NCBI GenBank assembly: GCA_937916505.1
Contig: CALFSW010000264.1
Coordinates: 1 to 32,662 of the forward strand
Length of the DNA stretch: 32,662 bases
Direction: 5' to 3'
From: an uncultured Verrucomicrobiales bacterium
GTDB taxonomy: Bacteria > Verrucomicrobiota > Verrucomicrobiia > Verrucomicrobiales > Akkermansiaceae
Of the stretch, positions 24,788 to 32,369 are shown piece by piece. The notes below the pieces were generated by a model, which was given only the letters and a program-made list of their open reading frames with translations, had not been told where the DNA came from and ran no database searches. A program made the translations under genes and the position numbers. How positions within the stretch are numbered: position 1 is the first letter of the stretch; the number at the start of each line of letters is the position of its first letter.

Positions 24788-25793
24788 TTTCGTGAATGAG
24801 CGCCGGGCCGCGGTAAACGAAGCCGGTGTAGATTTGCACGAGGGAGGCTCCGGCCGCTTTTTTGGCGAGGGCATTTTCGGCTGAGAAAATGCCTCCCGCT
24901 CCGATGATGGGGACGTCCGGGCCGAGGCCGGCATGGAATTGGCCGATCACCTCTGTCGAGTGAGTGGTCAGTGGAGCCCCTGAGAGGCCCCCGGCTTCCC
25001 CGGCATTGGGGTGACCTTTGACGGCGGCTCGTTCAAGGGTGGTGTTGGTGGCGATGAGAAAATCGAGGCCGCCATCGCGAAAGACTTTGGAGAGTCCGGT
25101 GATTTGTTTTTCATCGAGATCGGGTGCGACTTTGAGCGAAAAGGGGACGTAGCGACCCGTTTCCTCGTGGAGCTTGCTTTGGAGTTTTTTAAGGGTCTCA
25201 AGAAGTCTTCCTGCGGCGTCCTCGGACTGAAGGTCCCGAAGTCCGGGGGTGTTTGGGGAGGAAAAGTTAGCGGTGATGTAATCGGCCCAAGGGTAGGATT
25301 TTTCGAAGGCGATGGCGTAATCGTCGTTGGCCTGTTCATTCGGAGTGACTTTGTTTTTTCCGATGTTGATGCCGACGATCCCTTTGTAGGAAGTTGCAGA
25401 ACGGGCGTTGGCGAGGCCTTGATCGATGCCGGGGTTGTTGAAACCCATGCGGTTGATGAGGGCCTTGTGCTGTGGAAGGCGGAAGAGGCGGGGTGAGTCG
25501 TTTCCGTCCTGCGGTTTTGGGGTGAGGGTTCCGACTTCAATGTGCCCGAAGCCGAGCAGGCCGAGGGCGTCGATGGTGTTGGCTTCCTTATCGAGTCCGG
25601 CGGCGAGACCGATGGGATTTGGAAAGGTGAGGCCCGCAAAGGTGACCGGTTTTGATTCCGGTTCGGTCGTCATTGCCTTGAGCAGGCCCAACCTTTCGGT
25701 CTGGCGAAGCCCGGCCATGGAGAGGTGGTGGGCGCGTTCGGCATCAAGCCGGAAAAGAAGAGCACGTGCGGCGGGGTAGAGGAGATTGAGCAC
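24771..25793 (-). CDS. pyrD: Dihydroorotate dehydrogenase (quinone), class 2
   Basis: This 340-residue flavoenzyme oxidises dihydroorotate to orotate in pyrimidine synthesis and passes electrons to quinone. The N-terminal helices (LDAERAHHLSMAGLRQTERLG) are the class 2 membrane-associated extension. FMN and substrate motifs follow: NPIGLAAGLDKEA, HIEVGTLTPKPQDGN, NRMGFNNPG, and the catalytic serine loop NFSSPNTPGLR at 176-186. The C-terminal FMN phosphate site is IIGAGGIFSAENALAKKAAGA. The start codon is GTG. The 3' end overlaps dxr by 17 bp tail to tail, so neither gene has room for its own terminator there. Confidence 0.98.
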   Translation of the reverse strand: MLNLLYPAARALLFRLDAERAHHLSMAGLRQTERLGLLKAMTTEPESKPVTFAGLTFPNPIGLAAGLDKEANTIDALGLLGFGHIEVGTLTPKPQDGNDSPRLFRLPQHKALINRMGFNNPGIDQGLANARSATSYKGIVGINIGKNKVTPNEQANDDYAIAFEKSYPWADYITANFSSPNTPGLRDLQSEDAAGRLLETLKKLQSKLHEETGRYVPFSLKVAPDLDEKQITGLSKVFRDGGLDFLIATNTTLERAAVKGHPNAGEAGGLSGAPLTTHSTEVIGQFHAGLGPDVPIIGAGGIFSAENALAKKAAGASLVQIYTGFVYRGPALIHEIIRAW

Positions 25794-25868
25794 AAAAGAT
25801 TAGTGCCGAAGTTGGGCGACTTAGGCAAGTTCGGCGATCGACGGATTGTTTCCCGGTGGAGCCAATTA

Positions 25869-25896
25869 CGGAGCGCAGACTAAAGTCAGCGCTCCG
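25869..25896. repeat. REP-like 28-bp palindrome at the end of the DUF2256-DUF3253 gene
   Basis: Outer arms CGGAGCGC (25869-25876) and GCGCTCCG (25889-25896) pair perfectly. Inside, GACT and AGTC pair around two A residues, with one A-A mismatch between the two stems. The stop codon of the minus-strand gene (25886-25888) lies within it. No T run follows on either strand, so a simple terminator is unlikely. It resembles the small dispersed palindromes seen between genes in many bacteria; copy number cannot be judged from one window. Confidence 0.6.
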
Positions 25897-26263
25897 AAGT
25901 TGTCTTTCGCAGCCGAATGGGGCCTTTGGCGGTGGAGGGATCGACAATTTGGCCTTTTTGGAGGATGTCGATTTGGCCAGTAGCGACGAGGCGGCGGGCG
26001 GCGCGGCGGGTTCGTTCCATGTGGTTGCGCCATTCATCGCCGGGGAAGAGAAGGCGGGCAGCTTCGTTGGGGCAGATCGTGGCCTTGTGCACTCTTTGGC
26101 CGACAAGTTTTAGGATCGTTTCTTCGAGCTGCAAATCAAGAACCCCCGGTTTTGATTTGCGACACCGGGTGGAGCAGTAGCGGATTTCATCCCAACAATT
26201 TTCCCACTTCTTTCGCCACTCGATAATGCGTCCACAGGACTGACAGATTTTTTCAGCGTTCAT
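25886..26263 (-). CDS. DUF2256-DUF3253 fusion protein
   Basis: The 125-residue product joins two small domains. The N-terminal part is DUF2256-like, with four cysteines in a probable zinc knuckle (C7, C10, C30, C34) and the motif CGRIIEWRKKWENCWDEIRYC. The rest is DUF3253-like, a winged-helix-type domain with KATICPNEAARLLFPGDEWR, then RTRRAARRLVATGQI and the closing VDPSTAKGPIRLRK. Both are of unknown function; the composition suggests nucleic-acid binding. The frame is open upstream to 26323, but the ATG at 26263 gives the normal DUF2256 start. It is divergent, with 40 bp between starts, from the TIGR03643-like gene. As I recall, these families cluster with photolyase/cryptochrome-like genes elsewhere; none is seen here. 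Confidence 0.85.
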   Translation of the reverse strand: MNAEKICQSCGRIIEWRKKWENCWDEIRYCSTRCRKSKPGVLDLQLEETILKLVGQRVHKATICPNEAARLLFPGDEWRNHMERTRRAARRLVATGQIDILQKGQIVDPSTAKGPIRLRKTTSER

Positions 26264-26303
26264 CGTGGGTTGCTTTTTCGACGTATGACGTGATGACTTT
26301 GAG

Positions 26304-26567
26304 ATGACGGAGCAACTGACCAATCAAATTATCCGCATGGCTTGGGAAGACCGGACGACGTTTGACGAGATCGAGAAGCGGACGGGACTTTCGGAGGCCG
26401 GGGTTATCAAGGTGATGAGGCGGAGTTTGAAGGCGAAGAGTTTTCGGATGTGGCGAAAGCGGGTGAGTGGGCGGGTGACAAAGCACGCCGGGAAATTTCG
26501 CGAAAGTCGTTTACAGATGAAGCGGGTGCCGGGGTTGCATTTGATCAATCGGGACGAAAAGGATTGA
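26304..26567 (+). CDS. TIGR03643-family small protein
   Basis: The 87-residue product MTEQLTNQIIRMAWEDRTTF continues with DEIEKRTGLSEAGVIKVMRR, a helix-turn-helix-like unit, then SFRMWRKRVSGRVTKHAGK. This matches the uncharacterised TIGR03643 family. Its size, basic charge and HTH-like middle suggest DNA binding, but no function is established. It shares a 40-bp divergent promoter region with the DUF2256-DUF3253 gene. Its last 23 bp overlap the end of the opposite-strand ADP-ribosylglycohydrolase gene. Confidence 0.83.
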   Translation: MTEQLTNQIIRMAWEDRTTFDEIEKRTGLSEAGVIKVMRRSLKAKSFRMWRKRVSGRVTKHAGKFRESRLQMKRVPGLHLINRDEKD

Positions 26568-27498
26568 GATCGAATTGTCCGGTCGCGCGCATGACTTCGG
26601 CCGCGACAAGGGAACCGACGACGGCGCCGCGGTGGCAATTGTCGCCGCCGACTTTGGCGTTGGCGATGACGACGGCGGGGAAGTTGTCGTGGTACTTCCA
26701 GGCGAGATAGAGGGAGGCGGGGAAGGATTGATCGATGTAGCAGGCGGGGCTGAATCGTTGGCCGATGACGACGCGGTCGGGTTGGCGGGACCAGTCGTTG
26801 GCCTTGCGGGTGGAGAACCAATCGCCGGCGGCGGTCATGAGGGCTTCCCGGAGCGGAATACCATCGGTGATCGCTTGGAGGAGGCGGGTGAGGCAGTCGG
26901 AGGCGCGGAGGACATTGGAGTGTCGGTGCGTGAGGGTGACGTGATCCTTGATGGTTTGGCGATGGTCACCGGGCGGGAGGGCGGCGAGGAGTGATGGCAC
27001 GGTGGCGAGGCCGCCGATGTGCTCGTCCGAGATGCCGCATTTGAGGATGTTTTTGCCGTTGGCATATCGGGTGAAGAAGGCTCGATGGTATTCCTCAAGG
27101 TAGGTGTCACGATGCCATCCGGGGGTAAGCATGAGTTCGATGTAGCGGAGGACCCAGCGAGTGGGATCGTATTCTCCTGCTTCTTTGACCTGGTTGTAGA
27201 TTTCGCGGGCGAGTTTGAAATTGGCGGTGTTTTCGCCCGCGTGGAGGTTCTGGTGGTAGTGGATGTTTCGCTGTCCCCAGAATTGGGCCTGATCGTGGAG
27301 GATGTCGCCTTTTGCGTTCACCGGCGTGTATTCCGATCGCCAGAGGATGCTGTCGGGATGATGCGGAAGAGGGGCCTGGTAGGTGGAGAGGTCGGGATAG
27401 TCTTCATCCATGGCTTCACGATTATAGTACCAATGAACAGGCATCGCAAAGGCGTCCGCGATGAGGGAGCCGTGGTGGGCCGCGTCGTGAATCGTCAT
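26545..27498 (-). CDS. ADP-ribosylglycohydrolase-family protein
   Basis: The 317-residue all-helical product has the N-terminal family motif in variant form (HHGSLIADAFAMPVHWYY), a central TLTHRHSNVLRASDCLTRLL, and the C-terminal metal-site block ANAKVGGDNCHRGAVVGSLVAA. In characterised ADP-ribosylhydrolases this last block reads GGDxDT and supplies two aspartates to the magnesium pair; here only the first Asp is kept and the next positions are Asn-Cys-His. The family removes ADP-ribose from proteins or small molecules, or hydrolyses related bonds; the substrate here is unknown. It is cytoplasmic, with no signal peptide. It converges with the TIGR03643-like gene, overlapping it by 23 bp. Confidence 0.88.
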   Translation of the reverse strand: MTIHDAAHHGSLIADAFAMPVHWYYNREAMDEDYPDLSTYQAPLPHHPDSILWRSEYTPVNAKGDILHDQAQFWGQRNIHYHQNLHAGENTANFKLAREIYNQVKEAGEYDPTRWVLRYIELMLTPGWHRDTYLEEYHRAFFTRYANGKNILKCGISDEHIGGLATVPSLLAALPPGDHRQTIKDHVTLTHRHSNVLRASDCLTRLLQAITDGIPLREALMTAAGDWFSTRKANDWSRQPDRVVIGQRFSPACYIDQSFPASLYLAWKYHDNFPAVVIANAKVGGDNCHRGAVVGSLVAAEVMRATGQFDLNPFRPD

Positions 27499-27551
27499 GA
27501 AAGACTATCGCGGGAGATGGGAATTTGTCTTCGGGAATCTTCGCCCGAAAT

Positions 27552-28883
27552 TCAGGAGATCAACTCGGTCATTTCGCCCGTGCTGTCGACGAACTTTGAG
27601 GACGGCAGCCCGAGTCGATTGGTGAGAGTGACGAAGAGATTGGAGAGAGGGGTGTTGGATCCAAAGCGGTGGTAGGCACCATGGTTGAGACCCAGTTTGT
27701 CTCCTCCGGCCAAGACCAGCGGGTAATTGGTGTTGTTATGAGTCGTGCTGTTACTGCTGCCGTAAAGAACCATGGTGTGGTCGAGAAGGGACCCTTCGTT
27801 TTCGGGGGTGTCTTGCAGCCGTTGCAGGAAGTAGGCGAGTTGTTCTGCCCGGAAGCGGTCCCATTTTCCGAGGGCTTCGGCTCCGCCGGGTTTGTTCCAT
27901 CCGTGGGCAAGGCTATGTTGGCTTTTGCCAAAGCCGAGGAGGGAGGGGAACTTGGTGGCGACCGAAGTGGCTCCGTTCATGTTGCCCATTTGGTAAGTCA
28001 GGAAGCGGGTTGAATCGGTCTGAATGGCGAGGAACATAAGATCGAACATCGTTTTGATCAGTTCGCCGGGAGTTTTGTCGTCGGCATCAAGATGAAGTCC
28101 GCTGGCATTAACTTCGGGCTTCGGAATATCAAGCCACTTTTCCGAGCGCTCTACCCGTTGCTCGATTTGACGGACCGACTGGAGATACTCGTCGAACTTT
28201 TCCTGGTCCTGTTTGCCGAGCTTGCGGCGCACGGATTTTGAATGCTCGAGAACGAGATCAAGCATGTGGTCCGAGTTCGTGAGTTCCTGCCGCCTGTCGG
28301 CCAGGTTTTTGTCCTCTTTCCCAAAGAGACGATTGTAAACGATGCGTGGATTGTGAAGAGCCGGGACCGGTTGCCCGCTGCGACTGAAGGAGAGGGTGCT
28401 TGAGCGGGTGGCTTCGCCCACGCCGCCATCGACTGATAGGCTGAGCGAGCGGAAGCGGGTTTCGCTCCCGAGTTTTGCGGCGAGGAGTTGATCGAGCGAA
28501 ACGGAGTTCCTGAGTTGTCCTCCTTTGAGTTTGGCCGCGGTGAGGAAGATATCGGCGGTGTCATGACCACCAATCTTGCGTCCATTGGGATGAGAAAGTC
28601 CGCCTAAAACGGAGACGTGTTTGCGAAGTGACTCCAGGCACTTGAGGCTTTCGTTGAACTCAAAGTCACGACCCGTTTCATTCGGAAACCATTGCCACTT
28701 GGATTCGTCGCTCTTTTTCCGCGGGAGGCTGACTCCGTAGGGGAAGTAGACGGCACAGAATCGTTTTGGTCGTGTGGAGGCCCCGGCGTCCGCTCCCATG
28801 CACTCAAGAAAGGGCAGGGCGAGTGATGCTCCGAATCCTTGCAAGAAGGTCCGACGGGGAAGGTGCCAGGGTTTACGGTTCAT
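27552..28883 (-). CDS. Tat-exported DUF1552 protein
   Basis: The 443-residue product begins with a twin-arginine signal (R10-R11-T-F-L-Q, then GFGASLALPFLE). The body is DUF1552: FCAVYFPYGVSLP, VSVLGGLSHPNGRKIGGHDTAD, YLQSVRQIEQRVERSEKWL and MVLYGSSNSTTHNNTNYPLVLAG. The fold is thought to be related to DUF1501/sulfatase-like enzymes, but no activity is established. It starts 3 bp after the DUF1592-type cytochrome gene, so the two are one operon. This pairing recurs widely in planctomycetes and verrucomicrobia and probably forms a periplasmic complex. Confidence 0.93.
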   Translation of the reverse strand: MNRKPWHLPRRTFLQGFGASLALPFLECMGADAGASTRPKRFCAVYFPYGVSLPRKKSDESKWQWFPNETGRDFEFNESLKCLESLRKHVSVLGGLSHPNGRKIGGHDTADIFLTAAKLKGGQLRNSVSLDQLLAAKLGSETRFRSLSLSVDGGVGEATRSSTLSFSRSGQPVPALHNPRIVYNRLFGKEDKNLADRRQELTNSDHMLDLVLEHSKSVRRKLGKQDQEKFDEYLQSVRQIEQRVERSEKWLDIPKPEVNASGLHLDADDKTPGELIKTMFDLMFLAIQTDSTRFLTYQMGNMNGATSVATKFPSLLGFGKSQHSLAHGWNKPGGAEALGKWDRFRAEQLAYFLQRLQDTPENEGSLLDHTMVLYGSSNSTTHNNTNYPLVLAGGDKLGLNHGAYHRFGSNTPLSNLFVTLTNRLGLPSSKFVDSTGEMTELIS

Positions 28884-28886
28884 GGT

Positions 28887-31265
28887 TCACTTACTTTGGA
28901 ATGATTCGCTCGCTACGACGAGCTGAATCAAGGTTTTGATACGGTAGTCCTCGGCCGCAAATTTCGAGGCAAGTTCTTCCACGTTTTTCTTGTCGGGCAA
29001 TTCCAATCGGCGGCCGAGGGCATAAGTGAGGAGCTTGGTGGTGAAGGCTTTGGCAAATTGATCCTTTCGCTCGTTTGTCAGATACTTTTTGAGATCTTCA
29101 ATGCCTGCAACATCGCTGCCATCGGGCAGGGTGGATTCGGCAGAAATCGGGAGCTTTGACATGCCCTTGCCCTTTGATTTTTTTCGGAGGATCTGATCCC
29201 GCCAGAGTCCATCGGCGCCAAAATTCTCCAGAGGAATTCCCCAGGGATCGATGCCGCGATGGCAGTCATTGCAGGAGATTTCCTTCCGGTGTTCGGCGAG
29301 TTGATCCCGAACCGAAAGGTTGGCGAAATCAGGATTGGTGGAATCGAGTTCGGGGACATTGGGGGGAGGATCCGCGGGACGATCATCAAGGAGCCGTTCC
29401 CTGATCCAGACGGCGCGTTTGACCGGGTGGGAATCTTCACCGGTGGAGTTTCCGAGAAGAATGCTGCCATGGGTGAGGACTCCGCCGCGATGATCGCTTG
29501 GCTTTAATGAGACCCTTTCGAAGGTGCGGCCTTTGGGCCCGGGGATCCCGTAGTGCTTGGCGAGCGGCTCATCCAGCATGGTGAAATCAGAGTCGAGGAT
29601 GTTGAGGGCGCTGAGGTTTTTGGAGAGGAGTTCTCCGAAAAAGTGGAGGGTTTCACCGCGCATCGAGGATTTCAGTGCTTCATCAAAATTCGGGTAATAG
29701 TTGGGGTTAATGGCCACCCGCTGGAGCGCCCCAACGTCCAGCCATTGGTCGGTGAATTGCTCCACGAATTGCCATGACCGTTTGTCGGCGATCATGCGTT
29801 CGACCTGCTGACGGAGGATCTTTGGATCACTGAGGGTGTTTCCCCGGGCCAGTTTGAAGAGCTGGGAGTCCGGCATGGTGTTCCAGAGAAAGTAGGAAAG
29901 TCTTGAGGCCAATTCCCAATCAGAGATGGGACGTTTTGATTTACCGGAGGGCTCGACCAAGTAGAGGAAATCAGGAGAGATGAGGACCATCGCCAGGGTC
30001 TCGCGGATGGTCTCTTCGAATGATGACGCCTTGGGGCGCGTGGTCTTGAAGAAGCTGGAGTAGGGTTTGATTTCCTCTTTGGTAACCGGGCGACGAAAGG
30101 CCTTGCTCATGAAGTGCTTGAGAACGGCGTCGGCATAGGCGTTTTCGTTCGCTTTGAGCTTCGAGGGAAAGAGGATGTCAGTGTGGTGGGAGGGTGGCCA
30201 GTGTTCGAAGATGGGACCGACAATTTCCATCGATTCCACCTCGATTTGAGGGTAGGTGAGAGGTCCTTTGGTCGGTGTTTGTTTCTTTCCCTTGCCCCGG
30301 GCTTTGAGTGGTTTGTTCAATCCTTCGGCGTAGGCGTTATCGAGCCAGATCAGTAGTCCGGGGAACTTGCTTTGGGTTTTGCTGGGGAGAGGGAAGTTCT
30401 CAATGTGGCCCCGCATCTCGAAGACCTGCCATTCTTCACTTGTGACATCGACAGGTTCGAAGAAGGCGCGCGGAGCACGGGTGTCGGCCCGATAGCCAAT
30501 GGCGGCGCGCAGTTGCGGGTAGCCCCGGCCCTCGGCGAATTTTGCTCTCACTTTGGCTCGGATCAGTATTTCCCCTGTTTCGGGATAGTTCTTCAGTTTC
30601 GCAATGAACTGTTGGTCTTTGTCGAGGATGTTGCTGCCGCGATTTTTGTCCTTCACTGTCTTTTCGAATTTCTCTTCAAAAACCCGGGGTTTTGGTCCGC
30701 TGACAATGGCCTTGGCCAGTCCTTTTCGTGCGGCTTCGAGATAATACTCCATCTGAAGGTCTGACATTTGCAGAGAGGAACCGTCGTTTCGAAAGCCGTC
30801 TTCTGAAAGGGATTCGGGAGGGAAGTTCTTGGCGTAGGCTATCTCGATCCCAAGCAGATCCTGCATCGTGTTTTGATACTCGGTGCGATTGAGTCTTCTG
30901 AGGACAATGCGCCCGCCGGTGCTCTTTTGAGCCTCAATCACGGCATCGATTTCCCCGGTGATCCAACCGGTGAGGATCTGTAGCTCTTTGCGAGTCAGCG
31001 GTTCCTCATCCTCAGGCGGCATTTCAGCCAGATTCAGGGCATCCTTGACGTCGTGCCAGGTTTCGGCAGCGGCGCGGTCTTTGATGAGGTCGATTGAGAG
31101 GGTATCGAGGCGAAGGTCTCCTTTTTGTTTTTTGGGGCCGTGGCACTTGAAGCAATGTGATTCAAGAATGGGGAGCACCCGGGTCTTGAAGTCGATGGAT
31201 TCCTGACTCGCAGCTGTCAGGATGAGGACGGAGAATAGAAGGTGGCTGAGGCTACGAAAAGTCAT
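28887..31265 (-). CDS. Secreted DUF1592-type planctomycete cytochrome c protein
   Basis: The 792-residue product has a signal peptide (LLFSVLILTAAS) and a cytochrome-type N-terminus with heme motif CFKCH and KQKGDLRLDTL. The planctomycete-type domains follow in order: DUF1587 from RIVLRRLNRTEYQNTMQDLLG, DUF1595 (AFRRPVTKEEI), DUF1592 (ETLAMVLISPDFLYLVEP), DUF1588 (GGVLTHGSILLGNSTGEDSHPV), and DUF1585 at the C-terminus. A second CxxCH, in CNDCHRGIDPWG, ends the DUF1588 part. The CxxCH motifs suggest covalent heme and an electron-transfer role outside the inner membrane. The role is unknown, though such genes often sit with DUF1552 or DUF1501 partners, as here. Confidence 0.94.
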   Translation of the reverse strand: MTFRSLSHLLFSVLILTAASQESIDFKTRVLPILESHCFKCHGPKKQKGDLRLDTLSIDLIKDRAAAETWHDVKDALNLAEMPPEDEEPLTRKELQILTGWITGEIDAVIEAQKSTGGRIVLRRLNRTEYQNTMQDLLGIEIAYAKNFPPESLSEDGFRNDGSSLQMSDLQMEYYLEAARKGLAKAIVSGPKPRVFEEKFEKTVKDKNRGSNILDKDQQFIAKLKNYPETGEILIRAKVRAKFAEGRGYPQLRAAIGYRADTRAPRAFFEPVDVTSEEWQVFEMRGHIENFPLPSKTQSKFPGLLIWLDNAYAEGLNKPLKARGKGKKQTPTKGPLTYPQIEVESMEIVGPIFEHWPPSHHTDILFPSKLKANENAYADAVLKHFMSKAFRRPVTKEEIKPYSSFFKTTRPKASSFEETIRETLAMVLISPDFLYLVEPSGKSKRPISDWELASRLSYFLWNTMPDSQLFKLARGNTLSDPKILRQQVERMIADKRSWQFVEQFTDQWLDVGALQRVAINPNYYPNFDEALKSSMRGETLHFFGELLSKNLSALNILDSDFTMLDEPLAKHYGIPGPKGRTFERVSLKPSDHRGGVLTHGSILLGNSTGEDSHPVKRAVWIRERLLDDRPADPPPNVPELDSTNPDFANLSVRDQLAEHRKEISCNDCHRGIDPWGIPLENFGADGLWRDQILRKKSKGKGMSKLPISAESTLPDGSDVAGIEDLKKYLTNERKDQFAKAFTTKLLTYALGRRLELPDKKNVEELASKFAAEDYRIKTLIQLVVASESFQSK

Positions 31266-31325
31266 CGAATACGCTGTGATCAGATACCAGAAAGCAGTCG
31301 GCGGTCTTTCAGGGCTGGCGGGAAC

Positions 31326-31427
31326 TCAGGCGAGTTTGATGCCCTTGGCATCCAGGAGGCGTGACAGTCCGCCTGCTTTGAACAAATCTGCTCCCAACTC
31401 AACCACCTTCCCTCGCCGTAAATTCAT
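31326..31427 (-). other. 33-codon frame downstream of the Rhs remnant
   Basis: An ATG frame of 33 residues, [20 protein letters not shown] and on to AKGIKLA, is in the same frame as the frame-corrected Rhs core fragment, just after that fragment's TAA. It could be the remnant of an Rhs variable tail or of a following small gene. No family is recognised. The rest of 31266-31475 shows nothing else. Confidence 0.25.
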
Positions 31428-31475
31428 TGAAGATGCGGGGATAGAGAGGTTTTTCCCGCTATATGCCCGGCATAT

Positions 31476-31687
31476 TTATTGTTGGGTACCTTTGATATCC
31501 CGCCAATCAACTGGATCATCACCCACCATAGTGTAGAGATTCCCCCCTCTTCTACGATAGGATCTCTACTTGGCCATCTTCCCGTCACCGGATCGTAGTG
31601 ACGGTAGCCGTAATAACGCACACCCGACGGAAGTTTCGAAGTGCCAGGGCGGTTTCCTTGGCGCGGTCGCTGGGTTTGAAGGCGGTT
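31476..31687 (-). pseudogene. Rhs repeat-associated core domain fragment, frameshifted
   Basis: In the minus strand [21 protein letters not shown] is the signature of the Rhs-associated core domain, the conserved segment before the variable toxic tip of Rhs/YD-repeat proteins. After PIVEEGG the frame goes out of register. Shifting by one base at the run of six C at 31542-31547 (plus strand) restores [20 protein letters not shown] followed by TAA (31476-31478), which continues the Rhs consensus. Only about 70 codons of the usual multi-hundred-residue gene are present, and the frame closes upstream at 31688, so this is a decayed orphan tip. Confidence 0.85.
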
Positions 31688-31854
31688 TTACTGGCTCGTT
31701 TTTTCCTCCTCACCAAAAATGCCCCGGCCGCGCTTTTTTGCGGTGGAGTGTGATTCGTGGGGAAGCGATTCTGGGAGGTGGAAGCCCATAAACTTGTCGG
31801 TATTTCTACCGCATTCGGGCGGCTTTGGTCAGCTAAAAAGGAATGGGTTTTATA

Positions 31855-32148
31855 GTCCCTGAGCCGTTTCCTACAATAATTTTGCGGCTGTTTATGCCCG
31901 GAAAATGAGACAACGAGAAGCGTTTCTCCCTCCATCCGATAAACGACACTGTCTGGAAAACGCTTCATGATGTAGCGCCGGTATCCTCCGTCCAGAGGGT
32001 GCCAAAATTCGGGGAAGTCGAGGATGTTCCGCTCGGCTTGCCTTAATTCCGCGTCAAAGTCAGCGGCAAGGCTCCTCTCGGCCTCAAAATACCATTCGAT
32101 GATGCTCAGGATTTCGACCCTTGCTTAGGGGTGATATTGAAGGGTCAT
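31855..32148 (-). pseudogene. ParE/RelE-type toxin gene interrupted by TAA at codon 8
   Basis: The frame starts ATG at 32148 and reads MTLQYHP, then TAA at 32125-32127, then continues in the same frame as ARVEILSIIEWYFEAERSLA, NILDFPEFWHPLDGGYRRYI, MKRFPDSVVYRMEGETLLVV and SFSGHKQPQNYCRKRLRD. This is the full layout of a ParE/RelE-superfamily toxin. The TAA stands where GAA or AAA would be expected, so one substitution disables it, unless translation restarts at an internal codon. The ATG overlaps the antitoxin stop by ATGA, the normal coupling. The frame runs past the expected end to 31585, so the original stop may also be lost. Confidence 0.88.
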
Positions 32149-32369
32149 CGAGAGAGGATTCGCTCAATGGCACGGTGTAGTTCGTCACCGCTCACCGCCT
32201 TGGCTTCTCCCGATTTCCAACGGGCCACTCTTTGGTCAAGTTCGGCTCGAAATTCGGGCGTGAAATCTTCGGTTTCGTCGAGACTTTCAATGAGCTTGGA
32301 GGCGAGGTAGGAGCGGTCTGAGCGCGGAAGCTCAAGAGCTCCGGACATGATTTCTGCCACTGTGATCAT
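32145..32369 (-). CDS. Addiction-module antitoxin (RelB/ParD-like, unstable-antitoxin type)
   Basis: The 74-residue product MITVAEIMSGALELPRSDRS continues with YLASKLIESLDE and ends in a helical segment VSGDELHRAIERILSR. This matches the putative addiction-module component family, whose members are encoded just upstream of ParE/RelE-type toxins and bind and neutralise them. The frame is intact, unlike the toxin's. Its stop overlaps the toxin ATG by 4 bp, and its own ATG overlaps the stop of the upstream recombinase frame by 4 bp. Confidence 0.9.
   Translation of the reverse strand: MITVAEIMSGALELPRSDRSYLASKLIESLDETEDFTPEFRAELDQRVARWKSGEAKAVSGDELHRAIERILSR

Noticed and set aside
25886-26567. 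Photolyase/cryptochrome operon expected beside DUF2256 and TIGR03643
   Set aside because: No photolyase-like gene is present in this window.
31222-31536. 104-codon plus-strand frame opposite the Rhs remnant
   Set aside because: Antisense to the Rhs fragment and cytochrome start; no similarity seen.
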